Source: Cytophagales bacterium (GTDB taxonomy: Bacteria > Bacteroidota > Bacteroidia > Cytophagales > Spirosomataceae). Taken from it: a DNA stretch of 64,000 nucleotides. The position numbers and the translations under genes were made by a program. The notes beneath the pieces are model-generated. The model ran no database searches and was not told the DNA's origin. It saw only the letters and a list, made by a program, of their open reading frames with translations. The stretch is from assembly GCA_013298025.1 (NCBI GenBank), contig JAAFJE010000004.1, forward strand, positions 1-64,000. The letters run 5' to 3'. This document shows, piece by piece, positions 45,183 to 53,887 of this stretch; the first letter of the stretch is position 1; every line of letters starts with the position of its first letter.

Positions 45183-46547
45183 TTAAATTGTTTGGGAAAA
45201 TAGTTGATGTGTCGGATTTTCTCGCATCATGCGTTTGTCGAATGCCATACAAATATTCCGAACAAAAGCTTTGCCTGCTTCAAGTACCACAACCGAATGC
45301 TCCTGTACTTCAATGAGTTGGTCGTCTATAAAAGGCTGTAAGCGTTGCTGCAAAGCGGCTCGTTCTTCGCTTGTCCAGTCGGTTGCTTGCCATTGAGTAG
45401 CAAACCGACAGATTAAATTTAAAATTTGCGTTCTGATAAAAAGGTCTTCTGCTGTGAGAATATGTCCTCGCAACAAAGGTAACTCTCCTTTTGCGAGTAA
45501 TTCAACATAGCTTTCTATGTCTTTTACATTTTGGGCGAAGGCTGTCCAAGCATCACTAATCGACGATACGCCCAAGCCAATCAAGACTTTCGTTTGGGTT
45601 GTGGTGTAGCCCATAAAATTGCGGTGCAATTGCCCCGTTTCTTTGGCCAGATACATCGAATCGCTGCTGAGGGCAAAGTGGTCCATTCCAATTTCATGGT
45701 AGCCATTGGCTTCCAACAGGGTTCTTCCGTGTTCGTAGAGGGCTCTTTTGAGTGCTGGACTAGGCAGGTCTTCGTCTTTAAAACCTCGTTGACCACTGCC
45801 TTTAATCCACGGAACATGGGCATAAGAATAAAACGCAATGCGGTCGGGTTTGAGTTGGATGGTTTTATGGATGGTATCGGTCATGCTGTCGATGCTTTGA
45901 AAGGGCAAGCCAAAAACTAAATCGTGGCTAATCGACTCATAACCTATTTTTCTACTAAGTTCGGTGACAGTCGCCACTTGTTGAAAAGTTTGAAAACGAT
46001 GAATCGCCGTTTGTACTTGTGCATCGTAGTCTTGTACGCCATAGCTCACCCGTCTAAAACCTAAGTCGTACAATACTTGCAGGTGCATGGCACTGGTATT
46101 GCTCGGATGTCCTTCAAAACCAAAGGCTATGTTGTCGGTTGTATCGGCATAAGCCAAGAGTCCTTGGATAAGCTTTTGGAGATTTTTCGGACTAAAAAAG
46201 CTAGGTGTACCACCGCCCAAATGAATTTCGGCAAGGCGAGGTTTTTCGGGTAAAACTTTCAAATACAATTGCCATTCTTTCAAAACTGCCTCAATATAAG
46301 GCTCTTCTACTTGGTGATTTTTAGTAATGCGTTTGTTACAACCACAAAAAGTACACAAACTTTCGCAGTAAGGTAAGTGAATGTACAAACTAATGCCTTC
46401 GGTAGCATTGCTGCCAACAAAAGTATCTTGCAGGCGACTGAGCCATGCGGTGCTACTAAAAGTATCGGCTTGCCAAAAAGGAACAGTCGGATAACTGGTA
46501 TAGCGTGGGCCTGGTACGTTATATTTTTGGATAAGTTGCTGCGTCAT
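45183..46547 (-). CDS. hemN: Oxygen-independent coproporphyrinogen III oxidase
   Basis: This radical SAM enzyme decarboxylates coproporphyrinogen III to protoporphyrinogen IX without oxygen. The [4Fe-4S] motif is PYCESLCTFCGC (Cys61, Cys65, Cys68, plus Cys70 typical of true HemN). GGGTPSF, YGVQDYD and DLVFGLPFQS are present, and the 454-residue length fits HemN rather than the shorter HemW. Upstream lie a TAGTTTTG promoter element (46567-46574) and a perfect ATGATAATTATCAT palindrome that may be an iron-regulated operator. Confidence 0.96.
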   Translation of the reverse strand: MTQQLIQKYNVPGPRYTSYPTVPFWQADTFSSTAWLSRLQDTFVGSNATEGISLYIHLPYCESLCTFCGCNKRITKNHQVEEPYIEAVLKEWQLYLKVLPEKPRLAEIHLGGGTPSFFSPKNLQKLIQGLLAYADTTDNIAFGFEGHPSNTSAMHLQVLYDLGFRRVSYGVQDYDAQVQTAIHRFQTFQQVATVTELSRKIGYESISHDLVFGLPFQSIDSMTDTIHKTIQLKPDRIAFYSYAHVPWIKGSGQRGFKDEDLPSPALKRALYEHGRTLLEANGYHEIGMDHFALSSDSMYLAKETGQLHRNFMGYTTTQTKVLIGLGVSSISDAWTAFAQNVKDIESYVELLAKGELPLLRGHILTAEDLFIRTQILNLICRFATQWQATDWTSEERAALQQRLQPFIDDQLIEVQEHSVVVLEAGKAFVRNICMAFDKRMMRENPTHQLFSQTI

Positions 46548-46566
46548 ACGTTGCTGAGAATTTCTT

Positions 46567-46610
46567 CAAAACTAGCGTGTAGGTCAACAGGCGAAAATGA
46601 TAATTATCAT
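46567..46610 (-). promoter_or_regulatory. hemN promoter with Fur-box-like palindrome
   Basis: CAAAACTA (46567-46574) reads TAGTTTTG on the minus strand, a -7 match 20 nt before the hemN ATG. ATGATAATTATCAT (46597-46610) is a perfect palindrome at the -33 side, close to Fur half-sites (TGATAAT/ATTATCA). Confidence 0.5.
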
Positions 46611-46694
46611 GAAAAAAGCTAAGGAAACTTACTTTCAAGCCAATGTAGGGCATGGAAGCGGTGTGAAGGCAAGCATTTTTCCGTTTCTAACAAT

Positions 46695-46702
46695 TACCTT
46701 TG
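46695..46702 (+). promoter_or_regulatory. -7 promoter element of the SpoU methyltransferase gene
   Basis: TACCTTTG, identical to the GAPDH element, 28 nt before the ATG at 46730. A T-run stands near the -33 position. Confidence 0.55.
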
Positions 46703-46729
46703 CAAAAAATTAGGATTTATCAGAAAAAT

Positions 46730-47266
46730 ATGCGTAAATTATCTATGGACGAGCTCAATCGCTTGTCGGCAGAAGACTTCAAAACAAGCGAAAAGTTTCC
46801 TTTCGTATTGGTTTTAGACGACATCAGAAGCATGAACAACGTGGGTTCGGTGTTTAGAACAGCCGATGCCTTTAAGGCCGAAAAAATATATTTGTGTGGT
46901 ATTACGGCAACGCCCCCCCACCGAGAAATACAAAAAACTGCCCTCGGTGCCGACGAAACGGTGGCTTGGGAATATGCCTCTGACGTAACGGCGTTGGTGA
47001 CAACCCTGCAAGCCCAAGGCTATATCGTTATGGCGATAGAACAGGTGTCTTCGAGCGTTTCCTTGCTCGACTTTAAGGCAATACCCCAACAAAAATATGC
47101 TTTTGTGTTTGGAAATGAAGTTTTTGGCGTAAACGAAAAAGTGGTGCAGCAAGCCAATCATTGCCTAGAAATTCCGCAGTTTGGTACAAAACATTCGCTC
47201 AATGTGTCGGTGACGGCAGGCATTGTTTGTTGGGATTATGTTAGCAAGGTGATGCAACAAGGATAG
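46730..47266 (+). CDS. SpoU/TrmH-family RNA 2'-O-methyltransferase
   Basis: A 178-residue SPOUT methyltransferase of the minimal TrmH type. Motif 1 is NNVGSVFRTADAF, motif 2 VFGNEVFGVNEKVV, and motif 3 EIPQFGTKHSLNVSVTAGI, which forms the knotted SAM site. It would methylate a ribose in tRNA or rRNA. The track start is TTG at 46700; ATG 46730 (MRKLSMDELNRL) is better and lies after a good promoter. It has no RNA-binding N-terminal domain, so it is nearer TrmL/TrmH than RlmB. The specific target is unknown. Confidence 0.9.
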   Translation: MRKLSMDELNRLSAEDFKTSEKFPFVLVLDDIRSMNNVGSVFRTADAFKAEKIYLCGITATPPHREIQKTALGADETVAWEYASDVTALVTTLQAQGYIVMAIEQVSSSVSLLDFKAIPQQKYAFVFGNEVFGVNEKVVQQANHCLEIPQFGTKHSLNVSVTAGIVCWDYVSKVMQQG

Positions 47267-47442
47267 TGTTGGGTGGCACTATTTGTAATCAAGTAATCGT
47301 GTAAAGTGAGCGTTGATGTATTGATTGTTTTAAATTATTGAAAATCAGTATTTTAAAATATAAAGTCGAAATTTGCAATTCAAGATTTAAACTGAGGTAT
47401 GTTAAATTTTGACCTAAAATGAGAAACTTAACAGAAAAAACT

Positions 47443-47472
47443 TTTGAAAAGTTAGGCATTTTTATACCTTCG
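47443..47472 (+). promoter_or_regulatory. Promoter of the Lys/Ala-rich protein gene
   Basis: TTTG (47443-47446), 18-nt spacer, TACCTTCG (47465-47472), one mismatch from TAnnTTTG. The start codon is at 47518. Confidence 0.5.
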
Positions 47473-47517
47473 ACCATATTTAATAATTATTTAACAATAT
47501 TTTAATATTAGTACATT

Positions 47518-47859
47518 ATGAAAGCTGATAAAAAGCAATTAGTTGAAGACATAACTGCCCTTGTACTCTCTAAACTGAATGGTTTAACAGAAAAAAGTGC
47601 AAAAAAATTGGTTAAAACTGTCGATAAGTCGGCGGAGGAAATTGTAAAAAAATTCGCTAAACTTCAAAAAGAAGAAGAAGAAGCCAAAGAAAAAGCGGCT
47701 AAAAAAGCCTTAGAAAAAGCCCAGTCGAAGGCTGAAAAAGCCGCCAAAGCTAAGGCAAAAGAAGCCGAAAAAGCAACGTTCGATGCCAAAGTAGCCCTTA
47801 TCACTTCGGCTCCTGTGGTTATCGACAACTCAAAAGAGGATGCCGAAGACGACGAGTAG
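47518..47859 (+). CDS. Small Lys/Ala/Glu-rich coiled-coil protein
   Basis: A 113-residue protein with an ordered N-terminal helix pair (LVEDITALVLSKLNGLTEKSAKKLVKTVDKSAEEIVKKF), then a highly charged Lys/Ala/Glu helix (EEEEAKEKAAKKALEKAQSKAEKAA) and an acidic tail (SKEDAEDDE). The Lys/Ala tract recalls histone H1-like proteins of Bacteroidota, but it is nearly charge-balanced, so DNA binding is uncertain. It has its own promoter and a very strong terminator, as expected for an abundant small protein. Function unknown. Confidence 0.8.
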   Translation: MKADKKQLVEDITALVLSKLNGLTEKSAKKLVKTVDKSAEEIVKKFAKLQKEEEEAKEKAAKKALEKAQSKAEKAAKAKAKEAEKATFDAKVALITSAPVVIDNSKEDAEDDE

Positions 47860-47900
47860 TCTGCCTTTCATCCTAGCCATAGCAGGTTTGTCCTGATAAA

Positions 47901-47945
47901 ATAAGCGTCTATCAAAAAAAAATATCTTTTTTGATAGACGCTTAT
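47901..47945 (+). terminator. Terminator of the Lys/Ala-rich protein gene
   Basis: ATAAGCGTCTATCAAAAAA (47901-47919), 7-nt loop, exact reverse complement (47927-47945). Confidence 0.85.
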
Positions 47946-48021
47946 TGTTTTGTACTGTAATTCTTGGCTTTTCTTTGCGACTAAGCCTACAGATTATCTC
48001 CAAAACTAAAACGTTCATGCT

Positions 48022-48945
48022 ATGTCTTATATCCTCGAAGCCCAGCAAGTGGTCAAGCGTTATGCCAATCATACTGCTCTCAGTGGCGTGAGTATCCAAG
48101 TCCCACAAGGGTCTATTTTTGGGCTGTTGGGGCCCAATGGTGCTGGCAAAACATCGCTTATTCGTATCATCAATCAAATTACTGCACCCGACGAAGGGAG
48201 CATTCTGCTCAATGGCGAGCCACTACAGCCCAAACACATCGAATGGATTGGCTATTTGCCCGAAGAACGAGGGCTTTACAAAAAAATGAAGGTAGGCGAG
48301 CAATTGCTTTATTTGGCCCAGTTGAAAGGAATGGCGAAAAACCAAGCTATCGAGCAACTCAAATATTGGTTTATTAAATTTGATATTAAAGAATGGTGGG
48401 ATAAAAATGTAGAGGATTTGTCGAAAGGAATGCAACAAAAAACGCAGTTTATCGCTACCATTGTGCATAAACCCAAACTCATCATTTTAGATGAACCATT
48501 TTCAGGCTTCGACCCCATCAATGCCAATTTGCTCAAAGACGAAATCCTACAACTCAAGCAAGAAGGCTCTACCATCATTTTCTCGACGCACCGTATGGAA
48601 TCGGTAGAAGAACTCTGCGACCACATCGCCCTTATCAATAAATCGAAAGTGGTGTTGGCAGGGGAGAAAAAAGCCGTAAAAAACCAATTCAGAGATAATA
48701 CCTATACCATCGAATACCAAGGCACATTGCTACCTGCCACCGATTTGTTTGAGGTATTGCAATACACTACTTTAGACGACAACACCACCAAAGCCCAACT
48801 CAGGCTACGCCCCGACGTTCTCCCCAATGCCATGCTTGCGGCTGTTATTCAGCAGGTTGAATTGAGCAGTTTTCATGAAAATATTCCTTCTTTCAACGAT
48901 ATTTTTATCAAAGTTGTAGGCGAAAATGCCAATACCATTTTGTAA
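48022..48945 (+). CDS. ABC transporter ATP-binding protein (ABC-2 exporter, DUF4162)
   Basis: A 307-residue nucleotide-binding subunit. Walker A is GPNGAGKTS, the signature motif is DLSKGMQQK, Walker B is LIILDEPFSGFDP and the H-loop is STHRME. The C-terminal 80 residues match the DUF4162 extension of NatA-like ATPases. With the permease 25 nt downstream it forms a NatAB-like exporter; NatAB exports sodium in Bacillus, but many relatives export other compounds. Confidence 0.94.
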   Translation: MSYILEAQQVVKRYANHTALSGVSIQVPQGSIFGLLGPNGAGKTSLIRIINQITAPDEGSILLNGEPLQPKHIEWIGYLPEERGLYKKMKVGEQLLYLAQLKGMAKNQAIEQLKYWFIKFDIKEWWDKNVEDLSKGMQQKTQFIATIVHKPKLIILDEPFSGFDPINANLLKDEILQLKQEGSTIIFSTHRMESVEELCDHIALINKSKVVLAGEKKAVKNQFRDNTYTIEYQGTLLPATDLFEVLQYTTLDDNTTKAQLRLRPDVLPNAMLAAVIQQVELSSFHENIPSFNDIFIKVVGENANTIL

Positions 48946-48970
48946 ATCCCTTATCCTAAAGCTAAAAGTC

Positions 48971-50296
48971 ATGAACAAAATACTACTCATTATTCAGCGA
49001 GAATACCTTACGAGGGTCAAGAAAAAATCATTTTGGATAGCCTCTATTTTAGTTCCATTGCTGATTGCCGGCGTTTATACTGTGCCTATTTTGCTTTTTG
49101 TCAACGCCGACGACGAGCAGCGTGTAACCATTGTGGACGAAAGCGGTTTGTTTCAAGATAAACTCAAATCGGAAGGCGACCTCACATTTGTATTTACCAA
49201 ACAATCGTTTGAACAAGCCAAAGAAGCCTTACTCAAATCGAAAGACGACGTACTGGTGCGTATCAGTGCCGACATCATCTCGAACCCCAAAGGCGTACAA
49301 ATTATAGGCAAAAAAACGGTAGGTTTTGGGGTGCAAAACGACATTGAAGGCAAAATTCAAAACGAATTACGCAACATCAAACTGACGAAAGCAGGTATCG
49401 ACCTACAAGTACTCGAAGACAATAAAATCAAGGTAGATGCCCAAACCTTTACCCTCAACGAAGACGGTGGCGAAAAAAGCAGTAGCTCTGGCGGAGCGAT
49501 GATTTTAGGAGGCTTTTTTGGTTTTTTACTTTATATTTCGGCTTTTCTTTACGGCTCTCAAGTAATGAATGGTGTCATTGAAGAAAAAAGCAATCGTATC
49601 ATCGAAGTGATGGTATCGTCGGTGCGGCCTTTTCAATTGATGATGGGCAAAATCATTGGTGTAGGCATGGTGGGTATCACACAATTTTTGCTGTGGGGCG
49701 TTCTTACTTTTGGGGCATCATCGGCTACAACCGCCATCATGAGCAGCCAGATAGAGTCCAAAGTAATGGCCAAAACACAAGCGGGTATCAGCAAGCAAGA
49801 AATAGAAAAATACAAAGCGGCTGTCAAACAAGAAAACCCCTTATCGGCTATTAATCAGACCATTGAAAATATTTCACTCGGCAAAATTATCGTGTGTTTC
49901 TTTTTATTTTACATCGGAGGCTATTTGCTTTATAGCTCGCTTTTTGCTGCCATTGGTTCGGCTGTAGAAAGTCCAAGCGAGGCACAGCAATTTATGTTTC
50001 CTGTGACCATCCCTATTATTTTATCTTTCATTTTAGCCCAATTTATCATTCAAAAACCCGATAGTTCCATTGCTTTTTGGGCTTCTATTATTCCATTCAC
50101 TTCGCCCATCGACATGATGGTGCGGCTACCTTTTGGCGTATCGAATTGGGAAATTGCCCTTTCGCTGGTGCTACTAATTGCTGGGTTTATGGGAACAACG
50201 TGGCTGGCTGGAAAGATTTATCGGGTAGGTATTTTAATGTACGGTAAAAAGCCAAGTTGGAAAGAAATAGGCAAATGGCTTTGGTATAAAGGATAA
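48971..50296 (+). CDS. ABC-2 type transporter permease (NatB-like)
   Basis: A 441-residue membrane subunit. Topology is one N-terminal helix (FWIASILVPLLIAGVYTVPILLF), an extracytoplasmic domain of about 150 residues, then a cluster of about five helices with the family hallmark GVIEEKSNRIIEVMVSSVRPFQLMMGKI. The ORF track starts 15 codons early inside the end of the ATPase gene; ATG 48971 (MNKILLIIQREYLTRVKKKSFW) is the standard family start. It is cotranscribed with the ATPase gene and followed by a strong terminator. Confidence 0.93.
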   Translation: MNKILLIIQREYLTRVKKKSFWIASILVPLLIAGVYTVPILLFVNADDEQRVTIVDESGLFQDKLKSEGDLTFVFTKQSFEQAKEALLKSKDDVLVRISADIISNPKGVQIIGKKTVGFGVQNDIEGKIQNELRNIKLTKAGIDLQVLEDNKIKVDAQTFTLNEDGGEKSSSSGGAMILGGFFGFLLYISAFLYGSQVMNGVIEEKSNRIIEVMVSSVRPFQLMMGKIIGVGMVGITQFLLWGVLTFGASSATTAIMSSQIESKVMAKTQAGISKQEIEKYKAAVKQENPLSAINQTIENISLGKIIVCFFLFYIGGYLLYSSLFAAIGSAVESPSEAQQFMFPVTIPIILSFILAQFIIQKPDSSIAFWASIIPFTSPIDMMVRLPFGVSNWEIALSLVLLIAGFMGTTWLAGKIYRVGILMYGKKPSWKEIGKWLWYKG

Positions 50297-50303
50297 AAAA
50301 AAT

Positions 50304-50341
50304 CCTATACGAGAGATGAAATGCTTCATCTCTCGTATAGG
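50304..50341 (+). terminator. Terminator of the ABC exporter operon
   Basis: CCTATACGAGAGATGAA (50304-50320), loop ATGC, exact reverse complement (50325-50341), 8 nt after the permease stop. The remaining gap to 50612 is AT-rich; it contains TAGGTTTG (50593-50600), a possible -7 element that would give an almost leaderless mRNA, and no gene. Confidence 0.8.
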
Positions 50342-50612
50342 TCTAAGCACCAATTGAACCGTTTTTGGGAATATTTGTTTAAAAGTACAGTGTGTGGCTT
50401 ATCCCGATTTATTTAGGGTCTTTATTTATTGAATCTAAGTTTTCAGAAACCACAATAACTGTAATAAAGTTTATTTTTAAATACTACTTTTACTAATACT
50501 GAATGTTAAATATAGATTTATAGTTATTATTTTATATTGTTAATTTAAAATAATGCCCATAATTATAAAATTATCTATCTTTACTGAATAAATAGGTTTG
50601 AGAATTAGTGAT

Positions 50613-51905
50613 ATGTTTAGAGAAAAAATAAATGAGTTAGCCCATTGGAAAACGAAGTCCACCAGAAAACCACTCGTTTTGAACGGAGCAAGACAAGTGG
50701 GCAAATCTTGGTTGGTTCAAAAATTTGGTGAAAGCTTTTTTTCTGGAAAAGTAATCACTATCAATTTTGAAAAAAGAAGAGATTTACACATCATTTTTAA
50801 AACCAATTTTGATGTCAATAGAATACTTTTAGAGTTAGAATTTGCTTTAGGAATCAAGATTGACCCTGAAAATGACTTACTTTTTTTTGATGAGATTCAG
50901 GCTTGTGCTGATGCTTTGGGGAGCTTGCGATATTTTTATGAAGATAAACCCGCTTTGCATTTGATTGCGGCAGGTTCATTATTAGACTTTGAATTTAGAA
51001 ATCAGCCTTTTCCTGTTGGACGGGTAGAAGTAATGAGTCTTTCGCCCATGACATTCTATGAGTTTCTATTGGCAAGAAAAAGAGAAACTGTGGCTAATTT
51101 TCTCAAAGAAAAACCAAGTATTTTACCCGAAATCGTTAGTAATATTTTAAATGATGAACTGAATAATTACTTCGTGGTTGGCGGAATGCCCGAATGTGTG
51201 CAATGTTTTGTGGATAGTCAAAACCTCAATGAAGTACAGGAGATTCAAGATAATTTATTGTACGCTTACGAGCAGGATTTCAAAAAGTATAAGCCTACGG
51301 TGGATGGCGACGCACTGAATGATATTTTAGAAAAAAGTGCCTTGCTGATAAGTAATCAGATTATTTATACGCATTTGTCAGAGCGTTTTTCAAGTCCGAC
51401 TATTAAAAAAGGAGTTGAAGTATTACGCACCGCTCGTTTATTGAATGCCGTTCAGAATGTTTCGATTACGGGTTTGCCACTTACGCTTTCGGGCAAACAG
51501 TTCAAATTGTTTCATCTTGATATAGGTTTATTGTTACGAAAAAGTAAATTGTCTTTTCAAGATATTTACTTGAAAAAGAACCTTTCGGCGGCTTTTAATG
51601 GCATGTTGGCAGAGCAGTTTGTAGCACAGCAAATGATTGCTAATCAAAAAGATGAGCTTTGTTATTGGGCAAGAACCAGCCCGGGCAGTAGTGCAGAAGT
51701 AGATTTTATTATTGTTAGAGAAGGACAAATTATTCCGATAGAAGTAAAGTCGGGGAGAAGTGGTTCTTTAAAAAGTTTACATTATTTATTAGAACATCAT
51801 CCGCACATTACTAAAGCTATTATTTTTTCAAATGCTCCTTTTGGAATTAACGAAAAACTCCATTTTATACCGATATTTTGGGCAGGGAATTACAGTGCCG
51901 TGTAG
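50613..51905 (+). CDS. AAA_14 ATPase with C-terminal DUF4143 domain
   Basis: A 430-residue ATPase. Walker A is NGARQVGKSWL near the N-terminus, Walker B is LLFFDEIQACADAL, and sensor 1 is LIAAGSLLDFEF. The C-terminal DUF4143 domain ends with AEVDFIIVREGQIIPIEVKSG, a PD-(D/E)xK-like core with Asp, Glu and Lys in place. Such proteins are widespread, often in many copies per genome, and have no firm function; an archaeal/bacterial stand-alone STAND-like role or mobile-element origin has been suggested. The track begins at TTG; ATG 50613 (MFREKINEL) is preferred. It is monocistronic. Confidence 0.9.
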   Translation: MFREKINELAHWKTKSTRKPLVLNGARQVGKSWLVQKFGESFFSGKVITINFEKRRDLHIIFKTNFDVNRILLELEFALGIKIDPENDLLFFDEIQACADALGSLRYFYEDKPALHLIAAGSLLDFEFRNQPFPVGRVEVMSLSPMTFYEFLLARKRETVANFLKEKPSILPEIVSNILNDELNNYFVVGGMPECVQCFVDSQNLNEVQEIQDNLLYAYEQDFKKYKPTVDGDALNDILEKSALLISNQIIYTHLSERFSSPTIKKGVEVLRTARLLNAVQNVSITGLPLTLSGKQFKLFHLDIGLLLRKSKLSFQDIYLKKNLSAAFNGMLAEQFVAQQMIANQKDELCYWARTSPGSSAEVDFIIVREGQIIPIEVKSGRSGSLKSLHYLLEHHPHITKAIIFSNAPFGINEKLHFIPIFWAGNYSAV

Positions 51906-51934
51906 CTGATTTAGACAAATGAAGTTTTGGCGAT

Positions 51935-51973
51935 TTTATTGTAAGGCAAACGCAAAGATTGCCTTACAATAAA
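51935..51973. terminator. Bidirectional terminator after the DUF4143 gene
   Basis: TTTATTGTAAGGCAA (51935-51949), 9-nt loop, exact reverse complement (51959-51973). It lies between the convergent ATPase gene and the sulfatase remnant. Confidence 0.75.
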
Positions 51974-51988
51974 TAACTGATTTGAAAC

Positions 51989-52301
51989 CTATTTAAAGAT
52001 TTTGCCACTCCCTTCCAATTCCTTGTATTTTTCAATGTACTTTTTATCAAGTATTTCCGAGTCTTTATACTTTACCCGAAGTTGAGCCAATTTTTGATGT
52101 AATTCTTTTTTAACCGTCGCATACTTGGGGTCGTTATAAACATTTTTCATTTCGTTTTTATCGTTGATGCGGTCGTACAGTTCCCACTCGTCGATGTCGT
52201 AATAAAAGTGAACGAATTTATATTTTTCAGTAACGATGCCATAATGACGTTTCACCATGTGAACACTTGGATATTCGTAATACTTACTATTATACAAAAA
52301 G
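51989..52301 (-). pseudogene. Sulfatase remnant (C-terminal end only)
   Basis: The 102-residue frame (YYEYPSVHMVKRHYGIVTEK, VHFYYDIDEWELYD, EMKNVYNDPKYA) is the C-terminal sub-domain of formylglycine-dependent sulfatases (DUF4976-type). The catalytic domain with CxPxR is absent. The only possible start is TTG at 52297, preceded one codon earlier by an in-frame TAA, and the next gene starts right upstream. So this is a truncated gene, roughly one fifth of the usual length. It probably lost its 5' part in a rearrangement that brought in the adjacent anion transporter. Confidence 0.8.
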
Positions 52302-52334
52302 TTAGTAAACTTATTTTTCTCATATCAGTCTTGG

Positions 52335-53777
52335 TTAAATCATGAAAAGATAACATTTATAAACACTTATTAGCAGTAAAAAACCGAAAATAGCAATCCA
52401 CGAACCAGCCTTTATCATGTCCTTGACGTGTACAAAGCCAGTGCTTAACACAATGGCATTGGGTGGTGTGGACATTGGTAAAATAAAAGCAAAACTTGCC
52501 GCAAATGTGGTTGGAGCAGCCAACAAAATAGGTTCAATGCCCGAAGCCACCGCAATGCCCGCTACCATTGGCACAAGGATGGTAGCCAAAGCAGTATTGG
52601 CAATCATAATTTTTAACAGTAATGTTACGCCAACAACAATGGCTAAAAGCAAAGCAACATGACTAATCCCCAGATGTTTGATACTGCTTCCAATCAATTG
52701 CACCAAACCAGAAGTTTCGAGTGTTTTGGCTAAGGCAAGTCCACCGCCAATCATAAACAAAATTCCCCAAGGGAGTTTTTCCATGCTTTTCCATTCAAAA
52801 ATAAAGGAGTCTTTTTCAGTAGGATTTGGAAGAATAAACAAAAGTAAAGCTCCTGCCATGCCAATAATGGTATCGTTTAAGAAAGCAAGCACAGGTATTT
52901 TGATAAGAAATACCCTAAAAATCCATGTAAATGTTGTGAGTAGAAAAACGCTACTAACGGCATATTCTTGATAAGTGATAGCTCCTAAATGAGCTATTTT
53001 GTCTTCTACAATTTGTTTGGCGGAAGGTAAATCGTCGATTTCTATGACAAAAAGCCATTTGACGAGTACAAAATAAGTAAACGAAAGCATGATAATCGCC
53101 AAAGGAAAACCAATGGCAAACCATGCTAAAAAAGCAATGTCAAGCTGAAAATTATCTTTAAAATAGGCAATCAATACGGCATTGGTGGGCGTTCCGATAG
53201 GCGTGGCTATGCCTCCAATACAAGCACTAAAGGCCAAGCCGAGCAAAAGGCTTTTCGATAATCTGTGGAATGCTTCTTGCTGTTTTTGTGCAACAAAACT
53301 TTCTTGCAATAAACTCAATACCGAGTTGGCAATCGGAAACATCAGTAGCGTAGTGGCGGTGTTATTTACCCACATACTGATAAAAGCCGTGGCAAGCATA
53401 AAGCCCAATACAATTTTCTGGATTGAAGTACCAACCCAATGGATAATATGCAAAGCGATACGTTCGTGCAAACGGTGTTTTTCTATACTTAGGGCAAAGA
53501 CAAATCCAGCTAAAAAAAGTAATACCGTAGGATTGGTATAATTCGCTGAAGTTGTAGGTAAGTCCAAAATACCTAATGCAGGAAAAAGTACCACGGGTAA
53601 AAAAGCTGTAACAGGCAATGCCACAACTTCCGAAATCCACCAAATAAGCATCCACGAAGTAATACCTATGACTTTAACGATTTTTTCGTCTAAATGAATG
53701 ATGGGCAAATAGACCAACCCAACAAAGCAAAGAGGCCCAAGGACAAGAGGAATATATTTTCGTAAATGGTATTTCAT
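52335..53777 (-). CDS. DASS-family (SLC13) sodium:anion symporter
   Basis: A 480-residue membrane protein with about 11-12 helices. Family hallmarks are ACIGGIATPIGTPTNAVLIAYF in the first half and the C-terminal signature SMSTPPNAIVLSTGFVHVKDMIKAG. DASS carriers move di- and tricarboxylates or sulfate with sodium. Its position next to a sulfatase remnant and downstream of a sulfite-oxidation cluster favours sulfate or a sulfonate as cargo, but sequence alone cannot tell this from succinate. It follows the desaturase-like gene after a 110-nt gap holding a dispersed repeat. Confidence 0.92.
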   Translation of the reverse strand: MKYHLRKYIPLVLGPLCFVGLVYLPIIHLDEKIVKVIGITSWMLIWWISEVVALPVTAFLPVVLFPALGILDLPTTSANYTNPTVLLFLAGFVFALSIEKHRLHERIALHIIHWVGTSIQKIVLGFMLATAFISMWVNNTATTLLMFPIANSVLSLLQESFVAQKQQEAFHRLSKSLLLGLAFSACIGGIATPIGTPTNAVLIAYFKDNFQLDIAFLAWFAIGFPLAIIMLSFTYFVLVKWLFVIEIDDLPSAKQIVEDKIAHLGAITYQEYAVSSVFLLTTFTWIFRVFLIKIPVLAFLNDTIIGMAGALLLFILPNPTEKDSFIFEWKSMEKLPWGILFMIGGGLALAKTLETSGLVQLIGSSIKHLGISHVALLLAIVVGVTLLLKIMIANTALATILVPMVAGIAVASGIEPILLAAPTTFAASFAFILPMSTPPNAIVLSTGFVHVKDMIKAGSWIAIFGFLLLISVYKCYLFMI

Positions 53778-53800
53778 AAGTAATTAAACTCAATCAAAGT

Positions 53801-53875
53801 GTATTGTTGTAAGTTGTTGAAAATCAAAGTACTAATTCACTAACTGACAATTCACAATTTTACATTGATACTTAA
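53801..53875 (-). repeat. Dispersed intergenic repeat, copy A
   Basis: The minus strand reads TTAAGTATCAATGTAAAATT..., then TGAATTGTCAGTTAGTG, then CTTTGATTTTCAACAACTT. It aligns over about 70 bp with copy B at 62092-62157, in opposite window orientation, and with copy C at 58807. Confidence 0.65.
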
Positions 53876-53887
53876 ATAAGCACCTTT

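Noticed and set aside
47289-47477. 62-aa minus-strand ORF upstream of the Lys/Ala-rich gene
   Set aside because: It overlaps the predicted promoter and a partial dispersed repeat; the composition is that of AT-rich noncoding sequence.
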